A stretch of DNA of 7,059 nucleotides from Chloroflexota bacterium (lineage in GTDB: Bacteria > Chloroflexota > Anaerolineae > Anaerolineales > Villigracilaceae): the NCBI GenBank assembly GCA_021796315.1, contig JAJYOH010000317.1:1-7059 (forward strand), read 5' to 3'. The first letter of the stretch is position 1. Each line of letters opens with the position of its first letter. The notes under the pieces are model-generated. The model saw nothing but the letters and a program-made list of their open reading frames with translations, did no database searches and was not told the origin of the DNA. Shown piece after piece: positions 1-5,560 of this stretch. The translations under genes and the position numbers were made by a program.

Positions 1-126
1 GTTACCATTGGAATCGTTGACCGGCTTGAAGAACGCGCCTACCGCGAACAATGCGCCGAAAGACTTGTGGAGATCATTTTGAGTATCGAAAATTATCTCG
101 GCGTCGGGCGAATTTATATTCCTTGA
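1..126 (+). CDS. C-terminal end of an unidentified protein (5' partial)
   Basis: Frame 1 is open from the window edge to a TGA at 124-126, giving 41 residues that begin VTIGIVDRLEER and end GVGRIYIP. The segment is mixed alpha/beta in character, with a charged helix (RLEERAYREQCAERLVEII) and a short hydrophobic end. I do not recognise the family from this tail. It lies 45 bp upstream of the DUF503 gene on the same strand, so the two could be co-transcribed. That it is a real coding end is supported by the open frame and balanced composition only. Confidence 0.55.
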   Translation, partial: VTIGIVDRLEERAYREQCAERLVEIILSIENYLGVGRIYIP

Positions 127-152
127 GCCAGCAATTTATATTTCCATAAATT
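111..152. repeat. AT-rich direct and inverted repeats before the DUF503 gene
   Basis: The 10-mer AATTTATATT occurs at 111-120 and again at 133-142, exactly 22 bp apart, or about two helical turns. The second copy also starts a perfect 7-bp inverted repeat, AATTTAT at 133-139 and ATAAATT at 146-152, with a 6-base loop. This could be an operator or only local AT-richness. The first copy lies within the upstream coding end, so it is also constrained by protein sequence. Confidence 0.3.
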
Positions 153-171
153 CTAAACCAAACAATAGACT

Positions 172-453
172 TTGCTCGCCACCCTCACCATTCATCTCCA
201 CCTTCCCGCCTGTGCCTCGCTCAAAGAAAAGCGCGCACGGATCAAGCCGCTCATTGCGCGTCTGCATCGCGAGTTCAACGTCTCTGCCGCCGAAATGGAT
301 TTGAACGATCATTGGCAGGAGGCGGTCATTGTCTGCGCGATAGTTGGAAACAACGCGGCGCAGTTACAACGGTCTTTGCAATCTGTGGCAAAATGGGTGG
401 AAGCGAATTGGGAAGATGGTCAAATCATTGACGAAAAAATTGAAGTAATCTGA
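172..453 (+). CDS. DUF503 / YlxP-family protein
   Basis: This 93-residue protein matches the DUF503 (YlxP-like) family in length and in its N-terminal signature: a beta strand (LTIHLHLP), then the conserved SLKEKR at about 17-22, then KPLIARLHREFNVSAAE. The family is widespread in bacteria and often lies near rbfA, nusA and infB in Firmicutes; its molecular function is not firmly known, and that context is not visible here. The TTG start is close to forced: an in-frame TAG at 166-168 lies just upstream, and the protein begins where family members do. No clear Shine-Dalgarno sequence precedes it, so translation may be weak, leaderless or coupled to the upstream gene. Family assignment is confident; function is unknown. 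Confidence 0.85.
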   Translation: MLATLTIHLHLPACASLKEKRARIKPLIARLHREFNVSAAEMDLNDHWQEAVIVCAIVGNNAAQLQRSLQSVAKWVEANWEDGQIIDEKIEVI

Positions 454-478
454 AAACAGGTCAGCGCATCAAATTATA

Positions 479-513
479 AGATTGCCACGACCCCTTCGGG
501 GTCTCGCAATGAC
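479..513. repeat. REP-like palindromic element
   Basis: The outer arms ATTGC (481-485) and GCAAT (506-510) and the inner arms GACCCC (489-494) and GGGGTC (497-502, through the TTCG turn) form an imperfect hairpin. Reverse-complemented, it reads GTCATTGCGAG followed by the GC-rich arm, a form typical of short interspersed palindromes found in many copies in some bacterial genomes. It lies between the DUF503 gene and the reductase, ending about 20 bp before the reductase start codon. Copy number cannot be judged from one window. It could also act as a weak terminator or mRNA stabiliser, although no T-tract follows. Confidence 0.6.
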
Positions 514-532
514 AGGCGAAAAGGAGAATCCG

Positions 533-1459
533 ATGAAAATTGTAATCATGGGAACAGGCGGTGTTGGAGGCTATTATGGCGCGATGCTCGCAAAGCAGGG
601 CCACGATGTAACCTTTGTTGCGCGCGGCGCACATCTGAAAGCCATCCAGGAAAACGGGTTACAGGTCAAAAGCATATTTGGGGATTTTCACCTCAAGCCA
701 GCCAAAGCCATGGACGATCCCGCTCAAATCGGACCCGTGGATTTGATCCTGATCTGCACGAAAACTTACGACATCGACGATGCCGTTCAGAAGATCAAAC
801 CAATCGTTGGGAAAGAGACGACCGTTCTGAGTCTGCAAAACGGCGTGGATGCTGTCGAGCGGATCGGGAAAGTGATCGGCGCGGATCACATCGTCGCCGG
901 CGCGACCTGGATCTCGTCCGCGGTGGAGGCGCCGGGAGTCATCAAGCACGTATCCGATTTCCGCCGCATCGTAATCGGAGAGTTGGACGGACACACCACG
1001 CCGCGCATCCAGGCCATTTATGATGCGTTCAAGCAAACCGGTGTCACCATTGAACTTTCAGAGAATATCCTGAAAATCCTGTGGACAAAATTTGTGTTCA
1101 TTTCATCGGCCAGCGGTTTTGGCTCACTGACGCGTTTACCGATGGCCGAATTCCGCACTATTCCTGAGACGCGTGCGCTTATCATCAGCCTGATGCGCGA
1201 GGTGGAAGCTGTTGCGCGTGCACAGGGAGTGGCGCTTGACGCAAACGTTGTTGAACAGGCGTTGGGCTTTATGGACAACGCCGGGCCGCATATCAAGGCC
1301 TCCATGCAGTTGGATGTGGAATCCGGCCACCGCACCGAGATCGAGTCAATGATCGGTGTGATCAACCGCAAAGGCCGCAAGCTGGGCGTGCCCACGCCGG
1401 TTGCCGATGCAATTTATGCCCTGATCCTGCCGTTGGACATAAAAGCGCGTGGAAGGTAG
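533..1459 (+). CDS. Ketopantoate reductase family protein (2-dehydropantoate 2-reductase, PanE/ApbA-like)
   Basis: This 308-residue cytoplasmic enzyme belongs to the family that reduces 2-dehydropantoate to (R)-pantoate with NADPH in pantothenate and coenzyme A synthesis. The N-terminal Rossmann domain has the dinucleotide-binding loop GTGGVGG at 7-13 and the family segments ICTKTYD (74-80) and LQNGV (101-105). The C-terminal helical domain has LWTKF, whose K186 fits the catalytic lysine, and the late S-x3-D-x3-GHRTEIE block (258-271) that binds substrate in this family. Length is normal. I chose ATG 533 over an in-frame TTG at 482 because AAAGGAGA (520-527) precedes it at good spacing, the protein then begins directly with the Rossmann strand, and the longer form would translate the palindrome. 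No other pantothenate gene is nearby, and many family members act on other 2-oxo acids, so the substrate is uncertain. Confidence 0.88.
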   Translation: MKIVIMGTGGVGGYYGAMLAKQGHDVTFVARGAHLKAIQENGLQVKSIFGDFHLKPAKAMDDPAQIGPVDLILICTKTYDIDDAVQKIKPIVGKETTVLSLQNGVDAVERIGKVIGADHIVAGATWISSAVEAPGVIKHVSDFRRIVIGELDGHTTPRIQAIYDAFKQTGVTIELSENILKILWTKFVFISSASGFGSLTRLPMAEFRTIPETRALIISLMREVEAVARAQGVALDANVVEQALGFMDNAGPHIKASMQLDVESGHRTEIESMIGVINRKGRKLGVPTPVADAIYALILPLDIKARGR

Positions 1460-1481
1460 CTGTTATTTATAAAAAATTTAT

Positions 1482-1509
1482 TTGACTTTGCTCAGAATTG
1501 TTATACAAT
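1482..1509 (+). promoter_or_regulatory. Sigma70-type promoter for the leader RNA / thioredoxin-like-cstA operon
   Basis: A -35 box TTGACT (1482-1487) and a -10 box TACAAT (1504-1509) are separated by 16 bp, in an AT-rich stretch starting 23 bp after the reductase stop codon. An overlapping TATACA at 1502 has worse spacing. Transcription would begin near 1516, giving a leader of about 220 nt before the next start codon. This is read from consensus only. Confidence 0.65.
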
Positions 1510-1515
1510 AAAAGT

Positions 1516-1684
1516 AATTAATTTCGGCAACCATTTAGCATATCCGGTGTTTTAGCTTTGGAGAAATCTTCTCACTGTTGGGAGTACTCTCAAGGAATGA
1601 AACCTAATTGCTCGTTGCTCTCCCTCTTCCAATCATTGGACTGGCAAATGAATATTGCCATGCCAAACGGATAGGTATGTGTAC
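1516..1684 (+). ncRNA. Structured 5' leader RNA, candidate riboswitch or small RNA
   Basis: The stretch between the promoter and terminator has no plausible gene but holds many complementary segments. A long-range stem pairs TATCCG (1541-1546) with CGGATA (1668-1673) and continues as TTTGG (1557-1561) with CCAAA (1663-1667). Inside are hairpins GAGAA/TTCTC (1561-1573), TTGGGA/TCTCAA (1578-1593, GUAC loop, one G-U pair), CCAA/TTGG (1629-1639) and TGGCAA/TTGCCA (1642-1660). The enclosing stem, multi-hairpin core and downstream terminator resemble riboswitch architecture. I checked by eye for signatures of TPP, SAM-I, cobalamin, glycine, lysine, c-di-GMP-I, T-box and yybP leaders and found no convincing match. 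A partly rod-like alternative fold, pairing 1576-1584 with 1620-1635, is possible, so a free-standing RNA is not excluded. Boundaries are approximate. Confidence 0.5.
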
Positions 1685-1727
1685 GTGCCATTGAGTTATG
1701 AAAATTGCTCGATGGCACTTTTATTTA
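1685..1727 (+). terminator. Intrinsic terminator/attenuator upstream of the thioredoxin-like gene
   Basis: GTGCCATTGAG (1685-1695) pairs with CTCGATGGCAC (1708-1718) over 11 bp with a single U-G wobble and a 12-base loop, followed at once by TTTTATTT (1719-1726). It sits downstream of the promoter and only about 20 bp before the start codon at 1740, so readthrough would be needed to express the operon from that promoter. CTCAA (1589-1593) could pair with TTGAG (1691-1695) and TGGCA (1642-1646) with TGCCA (1686-1690), offering possible but short antiterminator contacts. Confidence 0.75.
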
Positions 1728-1739
1728 GGAGTAAAGAAG

Positions 1740-2132
1740 ATGAAAGAACCTTTGCTGGTAGAGATCATAGCCTATGCGCCGACCGCTTTTTACCACTGCA
1801 CACATTGTGAGGTAGCTTGGCGCGAGATGGGTGCGAGCAATCGCATCCACGAAGAACAACTGGAGAGCAGTTTGCCTAAAGACCTTATCAACGAATACCA
1901 GGCCATATCTGACTGGGTGCAGGAAGCTTTTCGAGTCCATTGCGACCGAATTCTGGTGAAAGTAATCGATGCGGCTTCCCTGGAGGGCTTCTATAAATCG
2001 CTCAAATACAACGCGCGCCGTTACCCCGCCATTATCGTTGACCAAAAGGCACGCTTCATGGGAAGTCGCACACTGCAATCTGCTGCCGATGAAATCTCCC
2101 GACTATTGGCAGACCAGCCTGTTCCGGCATAA
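1740..2132 (+). CDS. Small thioredoxin-like fold protein with CXXC
   Basis: This 130-residue soluble protein has no signal peptide. It opens with a beta strand (LLVEIIAYAP), followed by the redox-type motif C20-T-H-C23 and a helix, as in thioredoxin-fold proteins. A charged helical middle (about 38-66) precedes a second strand (ILVKVIDA, 71-78). RYPAIIVD (94-101), with P96, sits where the cis-proline of thioredoxins is expected. An extra cysteine, C68, lies in the helical insert. A thiol redox or metal-handling role is inferred, with no known partner. I chose ATG 1740 because AGGAG (1727-1731) precedes it by 8 bases; the upstream ATG at 1698 lies in the terminator loop. It is followed after 127 bp by cstA on the same strand and probably shares its transcript. 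Confidence 0.75.
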   Translation: MKEPLLVEIIAYAPTAFYHCTHCEVAWREMGASNRIHEEQLESSLPKDLINEYQAISDWVQEAFRVHCDRILVKVIDAASLEGFYKSLKYNARRYPAIIVDQKARFMGSRTLQSAADEISRLLADQPVPA

Positions 2133-2259
2133 CCAGCGTTGCGGCACAAAAAGGAGGTCCCTGCATCGAACAAATAATTTTCTCTCACGCAGACTACACA
2201 ATTTGCATTAAAGCTGATCTGTTCTTCATTATTCCTGCTAAAGGAGGAACCAATCAATT
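2133..2259 (+). other. 127-bp spacer with an orphan strong Shine-Dalgarno-like site
   Basis: AAAAAGGAGGT at about 2147-2157 is as good a match to the 16S rRNA 3' end as the real cstA site, but no ATG, GTG or TTG with a meaningful frame follows at suitable distance. The cstA ribosome binding site is a second one, AAAGGAGG at 2240-2247, 12 bases before the ATG at 2260. The first site may be a relic, a ribosome standby site, or the remains of a small gene. I see no promoter or terminator here. Confidence 0.35.
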
Positions 2260-4155
2260 ATGAACACTCTCTGGATCGTGCTAATTGCAGCGGTCATCAT
2301 CTATCTGGCCTATAATTTTTATGCCAAAGTAGTGGACCGCGACATCATCCAGGCAGACGTCAAGAAAGCCACACCTGCCAAGATGTATATGGATGGCGTT
2401 GACTTCATGCCTACCAATCGAAATGTGTTATTCGGCTATCACTTCAAATCCATCGCGGCAGCCGGACCAATCGTCGGCGTGATCACCGCTGCCAATTTGT
2501 GGGGCTGGCTCCCGTCCCTGCTCTGGCTGATGATCGGCGTCTCGTTCATCGGCTGGGCCAGCGACTACAGCGCCATTGTCGTGGCAGTCCGCAATGATGG
2601 CAACAGCCTGAGCGCCATCAGTCACAAACTGATTGCCCCGCGTACCCGCAATATCATGTTCGTGTTCATTTTCTTCTACCTGTTGCTGGTAGCCGGCGCC
2701 TTCCTCGGCATTATGGCCGCTTTGATGGCCGCCCGCCCGGATGTGCCCTTCGGCATCGTCATGCTCGGCGTGATGGGCTTCCTGGCTGGACAGATGTTGT
2801 ATAAGTGGAAGATGGATTTGATCCTGGTAACCGCCATCGTGGTGATCGTGACCATTGCCGCCATGATCTTCGGTCCATTCGGCGCAGTTACCCCAGACGG
2901 AAAGCTTGACTTTACAAAAGGACCAATCAGCTCGGTGGTGGTCGGATTCAATAAAGCCGTTGACAGTTTGAGCGGCGGCAGTGCGCTTATGAAAGTGACC
3001 GATCCAACCGGGTCTGATCCGCGCATTCCTGTTCCGGGTGCGGATGGTAAACGGCCCACCACAGCCCTCTATGATGCCTCAACCGGTCTGATCAACACAT
3101 TGCCTTCCTATTTATGGTGGGCGCTCGTCCTGCTGATCTTTTCATATCTGGCATCCACATTACCCATCTGGCGTTTTGCCCAACCGGTTAACTATATCGG
3201 GTTCTGGATCACATTGATAACCATCGGCCTCAGCGCCCTTGGCGCGGTGCTGGCCCCATTCATCAAACCTGCTGTCGGTGCGTTCGCCCTGGATGCAGTC
3301 AAGATGCAATCCTGGGTACCGCTGGCTGGCAAAGCCTGGCAGCCAATTTGGCCGATGCTGTTCGTAACCATTGCCTGCGGAGCCATCTCCGGCTGGCACG
3401 CCCTCTTCGGCTCGATCGGTACCGCCCGTCAGTTGGAATACGAGACGGATGCCCTGCCGGTTGGCGGCGGTGCGATGTTCACCGAGAATACGCTGGCATT
3501 GCTCTCATTGGTTGCCGTTTCCATCGCCGGAACCGGCGGCGGCGCAGGCCGCTTCGCGGCAGGAGTTGGCAGCCTGCTGACGGTCATCTTCGGTGACGGC
3601 TTCAAGTTATTCGGCACGGCTCTTGGCTTCGGCGCCTTTATGGTCATCGTGCTGACCGTGACACAGTTGGTCTTCCGTGTAATGCGCGTGACGCTTTCAG
3701 AATGGGCCGGTGAAGTAATGCCCGCGCTGAAGAACATGCACGTTTCAACCTTTGTTTCAATGTTATTGACCATCTTGCTCGTGCTGACGGGCACCTGGGT
3801 TTACCTGTGGCAGTTGTTCGGTGCGGCCAATCAGTTGATGGCGGCGCTCAGCCTGCTGATCGTCACTGTCTGGCTAAAACAGCAGAAGAAAAATCCAGCT
3901 TACGCGTTGTGGCCCATGCTGTTCATGTACATCACGACACTGGCGGCCACACTAGTCACAGCCCGCAACCTGTACGTCACCATCGTCCCGATGGGCGGCA
4001 CTGAAGGGGCTGGCGCATGGGCCATGGTGATCATTTCCGTTCTGCTCTTCCTGGCTGCACTCTTCATTGGCTGGGACGGCTATCAGGCTTATCAGCGATA
4101 CGCCAAGGGCACTGGCGAAGCCAAGAAGAAACCGGCTTCGGCTGCAGCAGATTGA
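2260..4155 (+). CDS. cstA: CstA-family carbon starvation protein, membrane transporter
   Basis: This 631-residue polytopic inner-membrane protein belongs to the CstA family, whose studied members import pyruvate and have been linked to peptide uptake during carbon limitation. Family blocks are clear: FGYHFKSIAAAGPIVG (58-73), then LWLMIGVSFIGWASDY and VRNDGNSL (110-117), a central GAISGWHALFGS (about 374-385) followed by QLEYETDALPVGGGAM, and a late YLWQLFGAANQLMAA. Most of the remainder is strongly hydrophobic with many membrane segments. A polar stretch at about 210-280 (rich in Gly, Asp and Lys, with DPTGSDPRIPVPG) looks like a large external loop. The lysine/alanine tail (KKKPASAAAD) is probably cytoplasmic. 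The protein is somewhat shorter than the roughly 700-residue E. coli CstA. AAAGGAGG at 2240-2247 supports the start. It follows the CXXC protein and so falls under the same leader RNA. The substrate is inferred from the family only. Confidence 0.92.
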   Translation: MNTLWIVLIAAVIIYLAYNFYAKVVDRDIIQADVKKATPAKMYMDGVDFMPTNRNVLFGYHFKSIAAAGPIVGVITAANLWGWLPSLLWLMIGVSFIGWASDYSAIVVAVRNDGNSLSAISHKLIAPRTRNIMFVFIFFYLLLVAGAFLGIMAALMAARPDVPFGIVMLGVMGFLAGQMLYKWKMDLILVTAIVVIVTIAAMIFGPFGAVTPDGKLDFTKGPISSVVVGFNKAVDSLSGGSALMKVTDPTGSDPRIPVPGADGKRPTTALYDASTGLINTLPSYLWWALVLLIFSYLASTLPIWRFAQPVNYIGFWITLITIGLSALGAVLAPFIKPAVGAFALDAVKMQSWVPLAGKAWQPIWPMLFVTIACGAISGWHALFGSIGTARQLEYETDALPVGGGAMFTENTLALLSLVAVSIAGTGGGAGRFAAGVGSLLTVIFGDGFKLFGTALGFGAFMVIVLTVTQLVFRVMRVTLSEWAGEVMPALKNMHVSTFVSMLLTILLVLTGTWVYLWQLFGAANQLMAALSLLIVTVWLKQQKKNPAYALWPMLFMYITTLAATLVTARNLYVTIVPMGGTEGAGAWAMVIISVLLFLAALFIGWDGYQAYQRYAKGTGEAKKKPASAAAD

Positions 4156-4183
4156 ATCTGAATCAGCGTTAGAGAAAACAAAA

Positions 4184-4211
4184 GGGGAGACGTGGAAACC
4201 CGCGCCTCCCC
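4184..4211. terminator. Bidirectional intrinsic terminator between cstA and the minus-strand gene
   Basis: GGGGAG (4184-4189) pairs with CTCCCC (4206-4211), and after one A-C mismatch CGTGG (4191-4195) pairs with CCGCG (4200-4204) around an AAAC loop. Read on the minus strand, the hairpin is followed by a T-rich run (complement of AGAGAAAACAAAA, 4171-4183), a strong terminator for the gene ending at 4237. On the plus strand ATTTCTTA follows, a weaker tract that can still serve cstA, whose stop is about 30 bp upstream. Confidence 0.8.
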
Positions 4212-4236
4212 ATTTCTTACGCAAATATCCTGACGT

Positions 4237-4887
4237 TTATTTCCGTTCACCAACGGCTTGAGCCAGACTTCGCAAAGCTTCAAAATAATTCGCCGCATTT
4301 GTGGTTCGATGATCCGGGAAGGGAACATGAATTTCCAGGTTGGGCGTGTTCTTACGCAGACTTAAGCGCGTATAACGCTGTGAAAGTTTTTGCATGGGCG
4401 CGACAAGTTGATTAAGTGTTGCAGCCGCCAAATCCAAATGACCCCTGGGCGCCATTAATTGCATGTCCTGATAAGGCCTGCTTTCCCAGTTGCGGTTTGT
4501 AACATCCTTCAAAGCGGCGCGTCCGCTCCAGGATTTTGGGTCAGCCAGCTCGAGGTCCAGGAACGGAGGCGTAGTGGTGGCAGCGCGAAAGATGACGGTA
4601 TCGCGGCGTCCTTGAAAGATGGATAGAATCATCATCCAGAAAACATCTCGAGGCGCAAGCACCAGCAAAATATCCAGCCGCCGAAATGGTTTTTTTGCCT
4701 GGGTGATTCCGAGTTCGGCAACCGAGGTGCCAAGCCATCGAAAGGTCGTACGCGGACCGATGGCAGGAAGCCCAGCCTGCATCCATTTGAGTAGAACTTC
4801 TCCGCGGCGCAAATTGAAAATTACGCCGAAAGCGAACCAACTCATAATTATGACTATCGCAATGACCAGGATATATTGAGGATTCAT
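4237..4887 (-). CDS. Unidentified membrane-anchored protein, 216 aa
   Basis: I do not recognise the family. The protein begins with one hydrophobic segment (about 5-25, YILVIAIVIIMSWFAFGVIF) followed by NLRRGE, fitting an N-in signal anchor with the rest in the cytoplasm by the positive-inside rule. The soluble part starts KWMQAGLPAIGPRTTFRWLG and has alternating strands (LDILLVLAPRD, DTVIFRA) with a short hydrophobic helix between (FWMMILSIFQ, 84-92). The C-terminal half carries LDLELAD, RPYQDMQLMAPRGHLDLA and a final helical EALRSLAQAVGERK. No enzyme motif is evident. I chose the ATG at 4887 because GAGGTG lies just upstream on this strand and the protein then begins at the membrane segment; a longer form from 4971 would overlap the divergent gene. 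It converges on cstA and diverges from the ATPase operon. Confidence 0.75.
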   Translation of the reverse strand: MNPQYILVIAIVIIMSWFAFGVIFNLRRGEVLLKWMQAGLPAIGPRTTFRWLGTSVAELGITQAKKPFRRLDILLVLAPRDVFWMMILSIFQGRRDTVIFRAATTTPPFLDLELADPKSWSGRAALKDVTNRNWESRPYQDMQLMAPRGHLDLAAATLNQLVAPMQKLSQRYTRLSLRKNTPNLEIHVPFPDHRTTNAANYFEALRSLAQAVGERK

Positions 4888-4926
4888 TCTGCACCTCGGT
4901 GATCGTTCAAAATTATTGGCATGAGT

Positions 4927-4956
4927 ATAATATGAAAAGTAAGGAAGCTCAATCAA
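4927..4956 (-). promoter_or_regulatory. Probable promoter of the minus-strand gene, overlapping the divergent operon's start
   Basis: On the minus strand, TTGATT (complement of 4951-4956) and TATTAT (complement of 4927-4932) are 18 bp apart, about 40 bp before the ATG at 4887. The same AT-rich spot reads TATAAT on the plus strand (4926-4931), directly against the ATG at 4932, but with no good plus-strand -35. The promoter lies partly inside the first codons of the divergent gene, so the two units may influence each other. Confidence 0.45.
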
Positions 4957-5234
4957 CAAAAGGAAAAACAAATCTCCGGCAGGTTATCCATGATTTTCTT
5001 TATGGAATGCTTGGAATGGAGTTTGCCGAACACGCGCTCGAAATGCGTTCCAGTTTGGAAAGCTTGTTTATGCTGGGAACCGTCGGCGACATGATTGGCG
5101 TCCCGGTACTGCCGCCATATTATAGTCTGCGCCTGCTTCCTTATATTGTGCCCCAAATCTCGACTTGGAAGCGGCGGGTGTTGCGCGAGCGCGAATTCAC
5201 TGATGAGCACGACTATCATCTGGACGGTCTTTAG
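4932..5234 (+). CDS. Small protein of unknown family, first copy of a tandem pair
   Basis: This is a 100-residue protein of a family I do not recognise. Residues 1-13 are polar and lysine-rich; 14-45 are probably helical (LRQVIHDFLYGMLGMEF, then AEHALEMRSSLESLF). The core, about 52-86, is hydrophobic and proline-rich (GDMIGVPVLPPYYSLRLLPY, then IVPQISTWKRR), followed by a charged tail ending in HDYHLDGL. The hydrophobic stretch with a following basic cluster could associate with or insert in the membrane. The core is nearly identical to that of the next gene, so this is a tandem duplicate. The ATG at 4932 aligns best with the length of the paralogue, but no Shine-Dalgarno is visible; an in-frame GTG at 4899 is the alternative. 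It heads a co-directional set leading into two ArsA/Get3-like ATPases, suggesting a partner or client role (inference). Confidence 0.72.
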   Translation: MKSKEAQSTKGKTNLRQVIHDFLYGMLGMEFAEHALEMRSSLESLFMLGTVGDMIGVPVLPPYYSLRLLPYIVPQISTWKRRVLREREFTDEHDYHLDGL

Positions 5235-5522
5235 GCATTATGCAAGTCTAAATTCATTTCTGAAAGGATCTATTCGATGAGCCAAGAAAAACCCGAAAAG
5301 AAGAGCTTCTGGCAGAACGCAAAGGAAGTAATCTACGGCATGGCTTCACATGATATGAGCCGCTACGCCGTGCGAACGCGCGCCAGCATGGAACATCTTT
5401 TCATTTTGATTACGATGGGCGATATGATCGGCGTCCCGATTTTGCCGCCGTATTACAGCCTGCGCCTGCTTCCTTACGTTGTGCCTCAAATCTCGACCTG
5501 GAAGCGGCGATTGTTACGCGAG
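5085..5522 (+). repeat. Imperfect direct repeat: 105-bp conserved cores of the two small genes
   Basis: The blocks 5085-5189 and 5418-5522 align without gaps and agree at 90 of 105 positions by my hand count. Most of the differences are silent, and only three codons change the residue, conservatively. Flanking coding sequence is much more diverged, so either strong purifying selection or gene conversion maintains the core. The coordinates span both copies and the sequence between them. Confidence 0.85.
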
Positions 5523-5549
5523 AAAGATGTATCTGACGCCATGTTCTAG
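5277..5549 (+). CDS. Small protein of unknown family, second copy of a tandem pair
   Basis: This 90-residue paralogue of the preceding protein starts 42 bp after it. The N-terminus is polar (MSQEKPEKKSFW), followed by AKEVIYGMASHDM, which aligns with the FLYGMLGM region of copy one. The core (48-82) shares 32 of 35 residues with copy one, with only Val/Ile and Val/Leu exchanges, and ends in the same QISTWKRR basic patch. It lacks the histidine- and aspartate-containing tail of copy one. The start is supported by GAAAGGA (about 5261-5267) at normal spacing. Its stop codon overlaps the ribosome binding site of the ATPase gene 11 bp downstream, so co-translation with that ATPase is likely. Function is unknown; the context implies work with the ATPases, possibly at the membrane. 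Confidence 0.82.
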   Translation: MSQEKPEKKSFWQNAKEVIYGMASHDMSRYAVRTRASMEHLFILITMGDMIGVPILPPYYSLRLLPYVVPQISTWKRRLLREKDVSDAMF

Positions 5550-5560
5550 GAGAACTGACA

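Noticed and set aside
482..532. N-terminal extension of the reductase from TTG 482
   Set aside because: It would translate the palindrome into a low-complexity leader (PRPLRG) and bypass the good ribosome binding site before ATG 533.
659..1395. Open frames on the minus strand inside the reductase gene (659-1036, 1018-1395)
   Set aside because: They lie antisense to a gene with clear family motifs, their translations show no recognisable domain and are compositionally odd, and no supported start was found.
1524..1605. SAM-I or glycine riboswitch, suggested by CGGCAACC (1525-1532) and ACTCTCAAGG (1586-1595)
   Set aside because: The short matches are in the wrong order or lack the other conserved blocks, such as the GAGGGACTGGCCC-type or CCGAAGG segments.
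1698..1739. Upstream ATG start for the thioredoxin-like protein
   Set aside because: The codon lies in the loop of the terminator hairpin without a ribosome binding site, whereas ATG 1740 has AGGAG at 8-base spacing.
2676..3794. Several minus-strand and alternate-frame open stretches inside cstA
   Set aside because: They mirror the codon bias of a long, well-supported membrane protein gene and have no family similarity or convincing ribosome binding site.
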